Source: JALZAH01 sp051000755 (lineage in GTDB: Bacteria; Actinomycetota; Acidimicrobiia; Acidimicrobiales; Palsa-688). From it: a stretch of 64,000 nucleotides of DNA. Shown one piece after another: positions 35,132 through 44,766 of this stretch; the stretch's first letter is position 1; each line of letters opens with the position of its first letter. The position numbers were made by a program, and so were the translations under genes. The notes beneath the pieces are model-generated. The model did not search any database. It was given only the letters and a program-made list of their open reading frames with translations, and was not told the origin of the DNA. The stretch lies in the NCBI GenBank assembly GCA_051000755.1, contig JBPCNZ010000072.1:14721-78720 (forward strand), in the 5' to 3' direction.

Positions 35132-35787
35132 GCCACGGTCCCGCCGGGCCCGTCCGCCTCATCGTCGCCGTACGTCCCCTTGCCCGAGGGCGTTGGATCG
35201 CTGACGGCGCTCTCCTGCTGGACCGGGCGGGACCCGAGCAGGCTGTGCTCGAGGGCCTCCATGACCTCCGCCCCGGGCACGAACTCGGCCAGGGGGGGAA
35301 GGTCCCCAATTCGATCGAGGCCGAGACGCTCGAGGAACAACGACGTCGTCCCGTAGAGAACGGCCTGGCCGGGGCCGGGATCGCGGCCGACCTCGCCGAC
35401 GAAACCCCGCTGGACGAGCGTGCGCAGCACACCGTCGGCGTTGACCCCGCGGATGGCCGCCACCTGGGCTCGGGAGACGGGCTGCTTGTAGGCCACGATG
35501 GCCAGCGTTTCGAGGGCGGCGGCCGACAACCGGGCGCTCTGGCCCTCGAGGACGAACCGCTCCACGTATGGCGCCAGATCCTGGTGGCTCTGGAACCGGT
35601 AGCCGCCCGCCACGCGAGCCAGGGTGAAACCCCGGTCGGCCTCGGTGTAGTCGGCGGCCAGGGACGCGCACAGCTCCTCCACCCGCCCGGGGGAGATCTC
35701 CAGCAGTTGGGCCAGGATCCCCGGCTCCACCGGGACATCGGAAACCATGAGGATGGCCTCGATGGCTCGTTGGGCCTCACTGGCCAC
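35128..35787 (-). CDS. scpB: Segregation and condensation protein B
   Basis: This 219-residue protein has two winged-helix domains, with the family motifs SDVPVEPGILAQLL, AALETLAIVAYKQPVSRAQV, LRTLVQRGFVGEVG and LYGTTSLFLERLGL. ScpB forms the kleisin complex with ScpA and SMC for chromosome segregation. GTG 35787 lies 42 nt after the scpA stop. The disordered acidic C-terminal tail is typical of actinobacteria. Confidence 0.95.
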   Translation of the reverse strand: MASEAQRAIEAILMVSDVPVEPGILAQLLEISPGRVEELCASLAADYTEADRGFTLARVAGGYRFQSHQDLAPYVERFVLEGQSARLSAAALETLAIVAYKQPVSRAQVAAIRGVNADGVLRTLVQRGFVGEVGRDPGPGQAVLYGTTSLFLERLGLDRIGDLPPLAEFVPGAEVMEALEHSLLGSRPVQQESAVSDPTPSGKGTYGDDEADGPGGTVA

Positions 35788-35829
35788 GAAGCGCTCCCGT
35801 CAGAGCCACCGAAGGGACAGACGACGGCA

Positions 35830-36600
35830 CTATCCCTGGTACTCCTCGACGGGCTCGAGGAGGGCGGCGCCCTCGCCCAGCCAGGACACGTGCAGCTCGG
35901 CGAAGGTCCCGGCCTGGCTCAACTCGATCGAGCCCTGCTTGTACATCTCGAGGAGGGCCAGGAACCGGACGATGACCTCCAATCGGCTGGGCACCCCGGC
36001 GGCGAGCGCCGCGAAGGTGGCCTCCCCCACGCGGGCCAGGTCCATGCTGAGCTCGCTGACGGCGTCGGCCACGCTGAGCCGGATGGGGGCCACGTGATCG
36101 AGCACGACCCGGGCGGCGGGCCGGGGAGCGAGCAAGCTCTCCATGGCGGAGCGCAGAGCGTCGGGGGTCACCCCGGCCAAGACGTCGGGGGTGAGGGCGG
36201 CGAAGCGCTCGTCGAGCCCGGCGGTCCTCGGGTAGCAACCCGAGGCCTGGTCCATGATCCGTATCAGCGAACCGGCCGCGTCCTTGAACGTCCTGGCCTC
36301 GAGCAGGCGGCTGAGGAGCAGGTCACGCTCTTCCCACAGGACCAGTTCCTCCTCCGGCTCCACGTCGGATCGACCGGGCAGGAGCCGGCGGGTCTTCAGC
36401 TCCACCAGGATGACGGCGATGAGCAGGAACTCGGTGGCCACCTCCAGGTCCACGCCCCGCATGTGCTCGATCGTGGCCAGATAGGCGTCCACGATCGATG
36501 ATACAGAGACCTCCCATAGGTCCACCTGTTCACGGTTGATGAGATGCAGGAGCAGGTCGAAGGGGCCTTCGAAGACCGGCGTGCTCACGGTGTAGGGCAC
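35830..36600 (-). CDS. scpA: Segregation and condensation protein A
   Basis: This is the kleisin subunit of SMC-ScpAB, 256 residues: the N-terminal motif FEGPFDLLLHLINREQVDLWEV, then TEFLLIAVILVELKTRRLLPG, and the C-terminal winged helix (PSRLEVIVRFLALLEMYKQG). GTG 36600 starts at the divergent boundary with trpS. It is the first gene of the scpA-scpB-rluB unit. No XerD or ParA gene is next to it, unlike in mycobacteria. Confidence 0.95.
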   Translation of the reverse strand: MPYTVSTPVFEGPFDLLLHLINREQVDLWEVSVSSIVDAYLATIEHMRGVDLEVATEFLLIAVILVELKTRRLLPGRSDVEPEEELVLWEERDLLLSRLLEARTFKDAAGSLIRIMDQASGCYPRTAGLDERFAALTPDVLAGVTPDALRSAMESLLAPRPAARVVLDHVAPIRLSVADAVSELSMDLARVGEATFAALAAGVPSRLEVIVRFLALLEMYKQGSIELSQAGTFAELHVSWLGEGAALLEPVEEYQG

Positions 36601-36715
36601 CGGACCAGCCTACTGGCGCCGGGTCCCGGCTCCGGCGATGGGGGTGGCGGCACCCGCCCGCAGCCGGGCGGAATACCTGCAGCGGGCCTCAGTCTGTCCC
36701 GTAGCATCCCCAGCC

Positions 36716-37717
36716 GTGACCACCGTGCTCTCCGGCATCCAGCCGACCGGCGAACCCCAACTCGGTAACTACCTCGGCGCCCTGCGGTGGTGGGTCAGCC
36801 TCCAGCACGATCACGACGCCTTCTACTGCATCGTCGACCTGCACGCCCTCACCGTCCCCGGCGATCCGCAGGCCCTACGGACCGCCACCCGGTCGATGGC
36901 CACCCTGTTGCTGGCCGCCGGCCTGGACCCCGACCGCTGCACCCTGTTTCTGCAGAGCCAGGTTCCCGCCCACGTCGAGGTGGCGTGGCTCCTGCAGTGC
37001 ACGGCCAGCGTCGGGGAGTTGCGGCGCATGATCCAGTTCAAGGACAAGACCGCCAAGGGCGGAGAGAGCGACGCCACGGCGGGGCTGTTCACCTACCCGG
37101 TGTTGATGGCGGCCGACATCCTCGTCTACCAGGCCGATCGGGTACCGGTAGGGGACGACCAACGCCAGCACCTGGAGCTGACCCGGAACCTGGCGGAGCG
37201 GTTCAATGCCCGCTACGGGGAGGTGTTCACCATCCCCGAAGCGATGATCCCCGGTCGGGGCGCCGGAGCCCGGATCATGGACCTGGCCGAGCCGGCCCGC
37301 AAGATGTCCAAGTCGGCCGAATCGGCGGCGGGGACGATCTTCCTCTTCGACGAGCCCAAGGCGATCGAGCGCAAGATCAAGCGGGCCGTCACCGACGCCG
37401 AGGACAGCGACGACGCCGTCCGCTACGACCCTGACGCCAAGCCCGGCGTCTCCAACCTCCTCGAGCTGTTGGCCACCGTCACCGGACGCACCCCGACCGA
37501 GGTGGCCGGCGACTACAGCCGCTACGGCCCCCTCAAGGCCGACACCGCGGCCGCCGTCATCGATCTCCTCACCCCCATCCAGGAGCGCTACCGGTCCCTG
37601 GCCGCCGACCCCGACGCCATCAGCGACATCCTGCGATCCGGGGCGGAGACGGCCCGGGCGGCAGCGGCACCGACCGCGGCCCGGGCCTACGAGGCCGTCG
37701 GCCTCTCCCCCGCCTGA
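36716..37717 (+). CDS. trpS: Tryptophanyl-tRNA synthetase
   Basis: This is a 333-residue class I aminoacyl-tRNA synthetase. The HIGH-equivalent is in GIQPTGEPQLGNYLGALRWW, the KMSKS loop in PARKMSKSAES, and the family motif PVLMAADILVYQADRVPVGD is present. GTG 36716 gives the usual start TTVLSGIQPTG; an upstream ATG at 36638 adds 26 unlikely residues. The C-terminal SDILRSGAETARAAA helix is standard. It is divergent from scpA. Confidence 0.96.
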   Translation: MTTVLSGIQPTGEPQLGNYLGALRWWVSLQHDHDAFYCIVDLHALTVPGDPQALRTATRSMATLLLAAGLDPDRCTLFLQSQVPAHVEVAWLLQCTASVGELRRMIQFKDKTAKGGESDATAGLFTYPVLMAADILVYQADRVPVGDDQRQHLELTRNLAERFNARYGEVFTIPEAMIPGRGAGARIMDLAEPARKMSKSAESAAGTIFLFDEPKAIERKIKRAVTDAEDSDDAVRYDPDAKPGVSNLLELLATVTGRTPTEVAGDYSRYGPLKADTAAAVIDLLTPIQERYRSLAADPDAISDILRSGAETARAAAAPTAARAYEAVGLSPA

Positions 37718-37786
37718 GCTGTCCGCCGGCTGTTCGGGCCTCGGGCCCGGCGGCTCGAGGCGGGGACGGTGCCGGACCCGGCCGGA

Positions 37787-38311
37787 TCAGTCGCCGTCTG
37801 CCGCCTCCAGCACGGCACCGACGGCGGGATCGACGCTGCGCCGGGCCGCCGGCAGGTGGTGCTCGGCCGCCCAGGCCACGGTGAACGGGTCGCTGCCGGC
37901 GGCCGTCAGGAGCTCCTCCCCCCGCCGGTCGTGGGTGACGTAACGGCCGGCCCGGGCTCGCCACGCCCGGCCCGGCGCGGCCCAGCCCGCGACCCGTGGA
38001 CGGCCGAGCTTGACAGCAACCGCCGTGGCCGCCACCCGCGACCATGTGCCCATCCCGGCGTCGACCTTCCCCACGTCGTGGAGCAGCGCGGCGGCCATGA
38101 TCGGCCGGCGGGCACCGTCATCGGGGGCCGGGCCGAGTTGGCGGCTCACCTCTCGGGCCACCCCCACGGCGTGGCGACGGTCGGGTCCTGACAGCCGGGT
38201 CCACAGGCGGACCTCGCCAGGAAGGAGCCAGGACCGGGCCCAGCGTTCGCCGGCGGCAGGCGGTCCTCCCGGCCACAGCGAGCCGGCCAGACGGCCCGCC
38301 AGGTGCCGCAT
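37787..38311 (-). CDS. HD-domain phosphohydrolase-like protein
   Basis: This is a 174-residue protein with HD motifs in HAVGVAREVSRQL and MAAALLHDVGKVDAGMGTW and a later YVTHDRRGEELL...WAAEHH pair, which fits a metal-dependent phosphohydrolase fold. ATG 38311 has AAGGG about 9 nt upstream; GTG 38332 is an alternative. The frame is open far upstream to 38806 but that lies antisense inside the transporter gene. Substrate unknown; nucleotide hydrolysis is typical of the fold. Confidence 0.8.
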   Translation of the reverse strand: MRHLAGRLAGSLWPGGPPAAGERWARSWLLPGEVRLWTRLSGPDRRHAVGVAREVSRQLGPAPDDGARRPIMAAALLHDVGKVDAGMGTWSRVAATAVAVKLGRPRVAGWAAPGRAWRARAGRYVTHDRRGEELLTAAGSDPFTVAWAAEHHLPAARRSVDPAVGAVLEAADGD

Positions 38312-38373
38312 GGATCCGAACCCTTCGCTCACCGGGCCAACCGTAGCGGTCACGGGTCCGCTTTCTGGTCGCC

Positions 38374-39819
38374 TTACTGGTCGCCGGCACGCCCCGAAAT
38401 GCTCCTGGAGGCCTCGGCGCCCTGGTTGATCTCCTCGAGGGTCCGGCCCCGGGTCTCGGAGCCCAACACGAGCACCGCAACCACCGCCACCAGGGCTGCC
38501 CCTGCGACCAGCAGGAAGACCGATCCCACGCCGGCGGCGTCGAGCAACGGCGGCACCAGGGACGGCCCGATGACGCCGGAGAGCAGCCGACCGAAACCCT
38601 CCGTGGCCGAGGTCCCGACCGCCCTCATCTCGGTCGGGTAGCTCTCGGTGGTGTACACCTTGACGGCCGGGTCGACACCGATCCCGAAGAAGGAGATCAG
38701 GCAACCGAGGATCAGGACCGGCACCGCCCCCCGTACGAAGCCGAAGGCGGCGGCTGCCCCCGCGGCCACGACGGTGAAGGTGACGATCACCGGTTTGCGG
38801 CCCCAACGCTCGACCACCCAGGCCTCCAGCAACTTGCCCGGTATCGACACGGCGACAATCACGGCCGTGAAGGCGAACGACGAGGTGAGAGTGAATCCCA
38901 TGTCGTGGACGACGGTCGGCATGAACGTCTGCACCGAGTAGAAGAGGAAGAACGTCCCCCCGAAGGTGATCCAGAGCATGAGCGACCGGCGCAGGTACCG
39001 GGGGCTGAGGACGGCCCGCAGACCTGGACGAGCGGGGCGATCATGGTTCTCATCGGGGGCGCCATCAGCAGTGGCCCACTCCGCCTGCGCCGGACGGGGC
39101 GGGGGCAGAGAGCGGGGGTCGTCCAAATCGGCGCGGACGCGGGCCTCGATGTCGTCGAGCACGGCGCTCGCCTCGATGATGTGGCCCTGCGACTCGTACC
39201 ACCGGGGGGACTCGGGAAGCAGCTTCCAGGCCACGACGGCGAACCCCAGGGGGAGGCCGCCGAGCAGGAACATGATCCGCCAGCCGATGGTGTCGGCGGT
39301 GGAGGGGATCAGCCCGACGGCGAGGAGCGGTGAGAGGAAATAGCCGACCGACAAGAAGGCGTCGGCGATCCCGGTGAACCGTCCCCGCTGGGACGGCGGG
39401 CACAGCTCCGAGCCGTACACGTACGGGAGGGGGAACACGGCGCCCATGGCCAGCCCGCCAGCGACGCGCAGGATGATGAACACGCCGATGCCCGGAGCCA
39501 GGCCGGCCAGGGCGGTGAGCACCGCGTAGCCGACCGTCCCCCAGACCAGGACCCGTTTGCGACCAAAGCGGTCCGCCATCCGCCCGGCCGGGACGATGCC
39601 GGCCACGATCCCGATGTTGGCGGAGATCGACACCAGCGACTTCATCCCCGTCGACAGGTGATAGAGGTGGGTGAGCGACGGCAGCACCGCGCCGGTGAGG
39701 CCGATGTCGTAGGACTCGATGAGCCAACTGAGGAACAGGACGGCCATCACCCGGCGCAGCCACGGCGACGGCGGCAGGCGATCGAGACGAGCTGCAGCAC
39801 CGGAGTCGGCGGGAGTCAT
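38374..39819 (-). CDS. MFS transporter (sugar/metabolite porter type)
   Basis: The 481-residue product has 12 hydrophobic segments, the MFS loop motif GRMADRFGRKRVLVWG after TM2, a second copy EAWVVERWGRKPVI after TM8, and PESPRWYESQGH in the central loop, which is typical of the sugar porter/AAHS families. The end of TM12 is followed by ETRGRTLEEINQ, another family hallmark. The central loop is long and charged. Substrate cannot be assigned. ATG 39819 follows the neighbouring M50 gene stop closely. Confidence 0.88.
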   Translation of the reverse strand: MTPADSGAAARLDRLPPSPWLRRVMAVLFLSWLIESYDIGLTGAVLPSLTHLYHLSTGMKSLVSISANIGIVAGIVPAGRMADRFGRKRVLVWGTVGYAVLTALAGLAPGIGVFIILRVAGGLAMGAVFPLPYVYGSELCPPSQRGRFTGIADAFLSVGYFLSPLLAVGLIPSTADTIGWRIMFLLGGLPLGFAVVAWKLLPESPRWYESQGHIIEASAVLDDIEARVRADLDDPRSLPPPRPAQAEWATADGAPDENHDRPARPGLRAVLSPRYLRRSLMLWITFGGTFFLFYSVQTFMPTVVHDMGFTLTSSFAFTAVIVAVSIPGKLLEAWVVERWGRKPVIVTFTVVAAGAAAAFGFVRGAVPVLILGCLISFFGIGVDPAVKVYTTESYPTEMRAVGTSATEGFGRLLSGVIGPSLVPPLLDAAGVGSVFLLVAGAALVAVVAVLVLGSETRGRTLEEINQGAEASRSISGRAGDQ

Positions 39820-39827
39820 CGACGATC

Positions 39828-40571
39828 TCAGGCCGTGAGCAAGTGGGCCCACGCCCGCTCAGCCGGTCCGAAGACGTGACCGAGGAACCCGCCCGGGTTG
39901 AGGAGCACGACCAACAACAGGACTGGCATGGCGTATTGGCGGACCTTCAACCAGGTGGGCCACGCCGATGGTGGGAGCAGTCGCTCGACCACCGCCGAAC
40001 CGTCGAGGGGGGGCAGGGGGATCAAGTTGAAGACCGCCAGGGTGACGTTCAAGAAGCCCAACAGGTACAGCAACTGATCCACGATGCTCACCGAGGCGAG
40101 CCCGCCGAAGCTGATCAGGGTGTCGATCGTCTGGGCCGTGCCCGGAGGCCGCAGGTAGCGCAAGACCAGGATGGAGATCCCGGCCAGGACCAGGTTGGTG
40201 ACGGGGCCGGCCAGGCTGACCACCAGGGAGTTGTTGCGCGGGGATCGCATCCGTCCCGGCGAGATGGGGACGGGCTTGGCATAGCCGAAGGCGCCCAGAC
40301 CGGCCAGAGCCAGGACTCCGGGCAGAACCAGGGTGCCGATCGGGTCGACATGCTTGATCGGGTTGAGCGTGAGCCGACCGGCCTTCTTGGCGGTGTCATC
40401 GCCGAAGGCCAGAGCCGCAACCCCGTGGGACAACTCGTGGAGGATGATGGACGGGACGACCACCACGAAGATCAGCAGTGTGGTGATGCCGAGACGCTGG
40501 CGGAGGGCATAGATGGCCAGCAGGATCAGGCCCACCGCCACCAGTACCTGGGCATTGCCGAACCGTCGCAC
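39828..40571 (-). CDS. Site-2-type M50 membrane metalloprotease (rhomboid-independent)
   Basis: This is a membrane protein of 247 residues with the zinc motif HELSHGVAALAFGD in a TM segment and the third ligand region NLIPLPPLDGSAVVERLLP. Other hydrophobic segments (VLVAVGLILLAIYAL; VSLAGPVTNLVLAGISILVL) match the short M50B family, which lacks PDZ domains. It probably cleaves membrane-embedded regulators. GTG 40571 is chosen for the RRFGNAQV start; a longer frame to 40628 is possible. Confidence 0.88.
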   Translation of the reverse strand: MRRFGNAQVLVAVGLILLAIYALRQRLGITTLLIFVVVVPSIILHELSHGVAALAFGDDTAKKAGRLTLNPIKHVDPIGTLVLPGVLALAGLGAFGYAKPVPISPGRMRSPRNNSLVVSLAGPVTNLVLAGISILVLRYLRPPGTAQTIDTLISFGGLASVSIVDQLLYLLGFLNVTLAVFNLIPLPPLDGSAVVERLLPPSAWPTWLKVRQYAMPVLLLVVLLNPGGFLGHVFGPAERAWAHLLTA

Positions 40572-40716
40572 CGCACCATCCTGGCCTGTTGCTGGCCCCT
40601 TCAGTCCCCAGGGACGGTTCCGCGCCACCGGCGGGGGCGGGCGCAGCGTCGCTGTCGCACCTTACGCCCCCCTCCCGACCGTACGGGCACCCGCCACCGA
40701 ACCGCCACCGCGGCGG

Positions 40717-41256
40717 TCAGCCCAGGGCCCGGGCCGCCAGGGTCAGCCCGATGATGGTCTTGGCGTCGAGGAGGGCCCCCGAAGCGACCAGCTCGTCGAG
40801 GTCGTCGAGAGAGATCTCCTCCTCCGTCATGTGGCGCTCCTCGATCCCCTGGAGGTTGTTGCCCACCTTGGTGAGATCACGGGCCAGGAACAGATGGGAG
40901 AGCTCGTCGCTGAAACCCGCCGAGTTGTAGAAGCGGACCAGCAGATCGATGCGCCCCGCGGTCCGGCCCACCTCTTCCTCCAGCTCCCGGGCCGCGGTTA
41001 CCTCGGGGGCCTCGCCGTCGATGTCGCGCTTGCCGGCGGGCAACTCGAGCAGCTCGGCGTCGATGGCGGCCCGGTACTGGCGGACCACGACCACCCGGCG
41101 ATCGTCGATCATGGGCACCACCACCACGGCGCCGGGATGGTGGACGATGTCGCGCTCGAACTCCTCGCCCCCGGGTGCGGCGAACCTGCCCTTGGCGACG
41201 CGCAGCAACGGTGACCGCCAGATCTCGGTCTCAGTGAGCTTGCGGAACCCGGCCAC
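40717..41256 (-). CDS. Nudix hydrolase, ADP-ribose pyrophosphatase type
   Basis: This is a 179-residue protein with Nudix box GKRDIDGEAPEVTAARELEE followed by EVG, and the ELPAGKRD and VVVRQYR motifs typical of ADP-ribose pyrophosphatases. GTG 41256 overlaps the end of pyrG by 26 nt. The pyrG-nudix pair is conserved in actinobacteria. The open frame to 41697 is antisense-type shadow of pyrG. Confidence 0.9.
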   Translation of the reverse strand: MAGFRKLTETEIWRSPLLRVAKGRFAAPGGEEFERDIVHHPGAVVVVPMIDDRRVVVVRQYRAAIDAELLELPAGKRDIDGEAPEVTAARELEEEVGRTAGRIDLLVRFYNSAGFSDELSHLFLARDLTKVGNNLQGIEERHMTEEEISLDDLDELVASGALLDAKTIIGLTLAARALG

Positions 41257-42982
41257 GGGCCGCCTCCTCCCCCAAGGCCGCCGCCGACCCCAACGCCCCC
41301 TCCTCCGGGGCCGCCGCCGACCCCAACGCCGTCGCCGCCGCCGATGGGACCGGATGATTGCGATCGGCTCGGCGCACGGCCGCCTCGACCAGCCCGGCGA
41401 AGAGGGGATGGGGCCGGTCCGGGCGACTCTTGAACTCCGGGTGGGCCTGGGTGCCCACCCAGAACGGGTGGCCCGGCAGTTCGATGAACTCGACCAGCCG
41501 GTCGTCGGGCGATGCGCCCGAGCAGCACAGACCGGCGTCCTCCAGGCGGTTGCGGTAGCGGGGGTTGACCTCGTAGCGGTGGCGGTGCCGTTCGTAGACG
41601 AGCTCCTCGCCGTAGGCCTGGGCCACCCGGGATCCGGGCCGTAGGCGGGCCGGCCACGTCCCCAGCCGCATGGTGCCGCCCTTGTCAGTGATGTCACGCT
41701 GATCGTCCATCAGGTCGATGACCAGATCGGGCGAGCGGGGATCGAACTCGTGGGAGTTGGCCTCCGGCAGGCCGACCACGTTGCGGACGTACTCGATGAC
41801 CATCACCTGCAGGCCCAGGCACAGCCCCAGGCAGGGGATGTCGTGCTCGCGCGAGTAGGTGGCTGCCGCCACCTTGCCCTCCACTCCCCGCTCGCCGAAG
41901 CCCCCGGGGATGACGATGCCGTCCAGGTCGTGGAGGCGGCCCTCGACGAGCAGGCCCTCGACGTCCTCGGCCTGGATCCAGGCGATGTCGATGGCCGCAC
42001 CGTGGCGGTAGCCGCCGTGGCGGAGGGCCTCGACGACCGAGAGGTAGGCGTCGGGAAGGTTGACGTACTTGCCGATCAGGCCGATCCGCACCGGGCGGGT
42101 GGCAGCCTCCACCGATGAGACCAACCGCTCCCACGAGCGCAGGTCGAGAGGATGCTCGGGCTCGCCGTCGGGACCGACTCCGTCGAAGCGCAGCAGGCGG
42201 CACACGTAGGCATCCAGGCCCTCCTCGTGCAGAGCCAGGGGGATCTCGTAGAGGTTGGGGGCGTCCATGCAGGAGATGACCCCTTCGACAGCGACGTCGG
42301 AGAGGTTGGAGATCTTCCGCTTGAGATCCGACGAGATGCTGCGGTCCGAGCGACAGATGATGACGTCGGGCTGGATGCCCCGGCTGCGCAGCTCGGTCAC
42401 CGAGTGCTGGGTGGGCTTGGTCTTCTGCTCGCCCGAGGGCCCGAGGTAGGGCACCAGGGTGACGTGGACGTAGCAGACGTTGTCCCGGCCGATGTCGTTG
42501 CGGAACTGGCGGATGGCTTCGAGGAACGGGAGGATCTCGATGTCACCGACGGTGCCGCCCACCTCGGTGATGACCACGTCGACGTCGTCGGCCGCCAGCC
42601 GGGTGATGCGCCCCTTGATCTCGTCGGTGATGTGGGGGATGACCTGGACGGTCTTGCCCAGGTAGTCGCCCCGTCGCTCTTTGGCGATGACGCCCGAATA
42701 GATGGACCCGGTGGTGGCGTTGGAGTCGCGATGCAGGTTCTCGTCGATGAACCGCTCGTAGTGGCCGAGGTCGAGGTCGGTCTCGCCGCCATCCTCGGTG
42801 ACGAAGACCTCGCCGTGCTCGAAGGGGTTCATGGTGCCCGGGTCGACGTTGAGGTAGGGGTCGAGCTTCTGCATGGTGACCCGCAGGCCCCGGCTCTTGA
42901 GCAGCCGACCCAACGACGATGCCGCCAGCCCTTTGCCCAGCGAGCTGGCCACGCCGCCGGTCACGAAGATGTGCTTCGCCAC
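41231..42982 (-). CDS. pyrG: CTP synthase
   Basis: The synthetase domain has HIFVTGGVASSLGKGLAASS, KLDPYLNVDPGTMNPF and GGTVGDIEILPFLEA. The glutaminase domain has the oxyanion GGFGERG and nucleophile Cys in CLGLCLGLQVMVIEYVRN, and the His-Glu pair in AHPEFKSRP. GTG 42982 has GGAGGG 6 nt upstream, so the GTG at 42997 is rejected. After the domain end there is an extra ~45-residue low-complexity tail with ALGSAAAPEEG/ALGSAAALGEE direct repeats. Confidence 0.96.
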   Translation of the reverse strand: MAKHIFVTGGVASSLGKGLAASSLGRLLKSRGLRVTMQKLDPYLNVDPGTMNPFEHGEVFVTEDGGETDLDLGHYERFIDENLHRDSNATTGSIYSGVIAKERRGDYLGKTVQVIPHITDEIKGRITRLAADDVDVVITEVGGTVGDIEILPFLEAIRQFRNDIGRDNVCYVHVTLVPYLGPSGEQKTKPTQHSVTELRSRGIQPDVIICRSDRSISSDLKRKISNLSDVAVEGVISCMDAPNLYEIPLALHEEGLDAYVCRLLRFDGVGPDGEPEHPLDLRSWERLVSSVEAATRPVRIGLIGKYVNLPDAYLSVVEALRHGGYRHGAAIDIAWIQAEDVEGLLVEGRLHDLDGIVIPGGFGERGVEGKVAAATYSREHDIPCLGLCLGLQVMVIEYVRNVVGLPEANSHEFDPRSPDLVIDLMDDQRDITDKGGTMRLGTWPARLRPGSRVAQAYGEELVYERHRHRYEVNPRYRNRLEDAGLCCSGASPDDRLVEFIELPGHPFWVGTQAHPEFKSRPDRPHPLFAGLVEAAVRRADRNHPVPSAAATALGSAAAPEEGALGSAAALGEEAARGRVPQAH

Positions 42983-43070
42983 GCCCGATCCCTCCACTCC
43001 CGATGCTGCACAGTCGGCGCGGTGTCAAACGGCTCTGTGTCCGGGCCCCTTGGGTAGCGGCCAACCCATC

Positions 43071-44738
43071 CTACCGCGACGGGCGGGGCGAACCGGCCAT
43101 GGCCAGCAGCTCCTCGGCGTGGCGGCGGGCGGTGTCGCTGCCGGGTTGGCCCGAGAGCATGCGGGACAGCTCGACGACCCGTTCGGGACCGTCGACCTTC
43201 GACACCTCGGCCGCAGTCCGCCCGCCGTCGGTCGTCTTGCGGACCCGCAGGTGATCGGTGGCGAAGGCGGCGACCTGGGGCAGGTGGGTGACGACCAGGA
43301 CCTGGTGGTCACGGGCCAGGGCCGCCAGGGCCCGGCCCACGGCCACCGCCGCTTCCCCGCCGATCCCGGCGTCGACCTCGTCGAAGATCAAGGTGCGACC
43401 GGGGCCGCCGCCGGGGACGGGGCCGACGGCGCCGGAGAGCACCAGCCTGGCCGCCAGCATGGTGCGGGCCAGCTCACCTCCCGAGGCCACCTTGGCCAGG
43501 GGGAGGGCCGGCTCGCCGGGGTTCGCCCCCAGCAGCCAGGTGACGGTGCGGCCGGCCGGGTCATCTCCGACCTCGACCGCGAACTGGGCCCGGGCCATGG
43601 CCAGGATGTGGAGCTGGGCGGTCACCGCTTCGGCAAACCTGGGGGCGGCTCGCCTGCGGGCGTCGCCCAGGGCCTGCTCGGCGGCGGCCAGGTCGGCCTC
43701 GGCCTCGGCCCGCCGGCGCTCCAACTCGGTCGCTCGGGCCTCGTAGCCACCGAGCTCCACGTGACGGGCGCGAGCCTGCTCCCGGTACTCGATGACCGCG
43801 GCCACGGTCTCGCCGTACTTACGTCGCAGCTCCGCCAGCAGGTGGCGCCGGGAGCTGACCGCTTCGAGCCGCTCCGGGTCGTCCACAAGCTCCTCGGCCC
43901 CGGACCGCAGGTCGCTGGCGGCGTCGACCAGCTCCGCGTCGAGGGCCCCGAGACGGTCGTGGAGGGCGGTCAGGGCGGGCCGGCCGGCCACGCCGGCCAC
44001 GACCTGGCTCAGCCCGTCGAGGACGCCGCCCTCGGCGGTGAGGACGGCGAGGGCGCCCTCAGCGGCCTGGCGTTGGGCGGTGGCGTCACCCAGGCGGAGC
44101 TCGTCGGCGGCCAAGCCATCGTCCTCGTCGGGGTCGTCGAGGTCAGCGGCGTCGAGCTCGCCCAGCTGGAACGCCAGCAGGTCGAGCTCCCGGGCCCGGC
44201 TCCGGGTGTCGCCGCCGAGCCCCTCGAGCTCGGCGTCGATCTGGCGCAGCCGGGTCCGGGCCGCTCGCACGGGGGCCTCGTCGATGCCGGCGGCGGCGTC
44301 GAGGGCGGCCCGCTGCACGGGGGCCGAGAGCAACGATTGGTGGGCGTTCTGACCGTGCAGGTCGACGAGGGCGCCGGCCACCTCACCCAGCGCCGATGAC
44401 GCCACCATCTGGCCGTTGACGTAGGACCGGGACCGGCCCTGGGCGGGCACGGCGCGGCGCAGGACCCGCTCGTCGTCGCCGGAGCCGCCGACCCCCCCGC
44501 CGCCCTCGGAGCCATCGACGACGGAGTCTTCGACGAAGCGGCCCTCGACGCCGGCCTCGATGGCACCGGGGCGGACGAGGGCCGGGTCGGCCCGGCCCCC
44601 GAGAAGGAGCTCGACGGCTTCGACCAGCAGCGTCTTGCCCGCCCCTGTCTCGCCGGTCAACGCCGTCATCCCCGGGCCCAGCAACACCGTCACATCGTCG
44701 ATCACACCGAGGTTGCTGACGTGAAGCTCGCTCAGCAT
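43071..44738 (-). CDS. recN: DNA repair protein RecN
   Basis: This is an SMC-like ATPase of 555 residues: Walker A ALTGETGAGKTLLVEAVELL, Q-loop near VNGQMVASSALGEVAGALVDLHGQNAHQ, a central coiled coil rich in Ala/Arg/Glu, the signature KVASGGELARTMLAARLVLS and Walker B TLIFDEVDAGIGG, with the His switch VVTHLPQVAAFA. RecN aids recombinational double-strand-break repair. It lies 28 nt after nadK, the order seen in other actinobacteria. Confidence 0.95.
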   Translation of the reverse strand: MLSELHVSNLGVIDDVTVLLGPGMTALTGETGAGKTLLVEAVELLLGGRADPALVRPGAIEAGVEGRFVEDSVVDGSEGGGGVGGSGDDERVLRRAVPAQGRSRSYVNGQMVASSALGEVAGALVDLHGQNAHQSLLSAPVQRAALDAAAGIDEAPVRAARTRLRQIDAELEGLGGDTRSRARELDLLAFQLGELDAADLDDPDEDDGLAADELRLGDATAQRQAAEGALAVLTAEGGVLDGLSQVVAGVAGRPALTALHDRLGALDAELVDAASDLRSGAEELVDDPERLEAVSSRRHLLAELRRKYGETVAAVIEYREQARARHVELGGYEARATELERRRAEAEADLAAAEQALGDARRRAAPRFAEAVTAQLHILAMARAQFAVEVGDDPAGRTVTWLLGANPGEPALPLAKVASGGELARTMLAARLVLSGAVGPVPGGGPGRTLIFDEVDAGIGGEAAVAVGRALAALARDHQVLVVTHLPQVAAFATDHLRVRKTTDGGRTAAEVSKVDGPERVVELSRMLSGQPGSDTARRHAEELLAMAGSPRPSR

Positions 44739-44766
44739 GGGCGGGTCCTCCCGCGGGGCGGCGCCG

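Noticed and set aside
37787..38806. 339-residue start for the HD-domain gene
   Set aside because: The upstream part is antisense inside the MFS transporter gene; the ribosome binding site and HD domain support the start at 38311.
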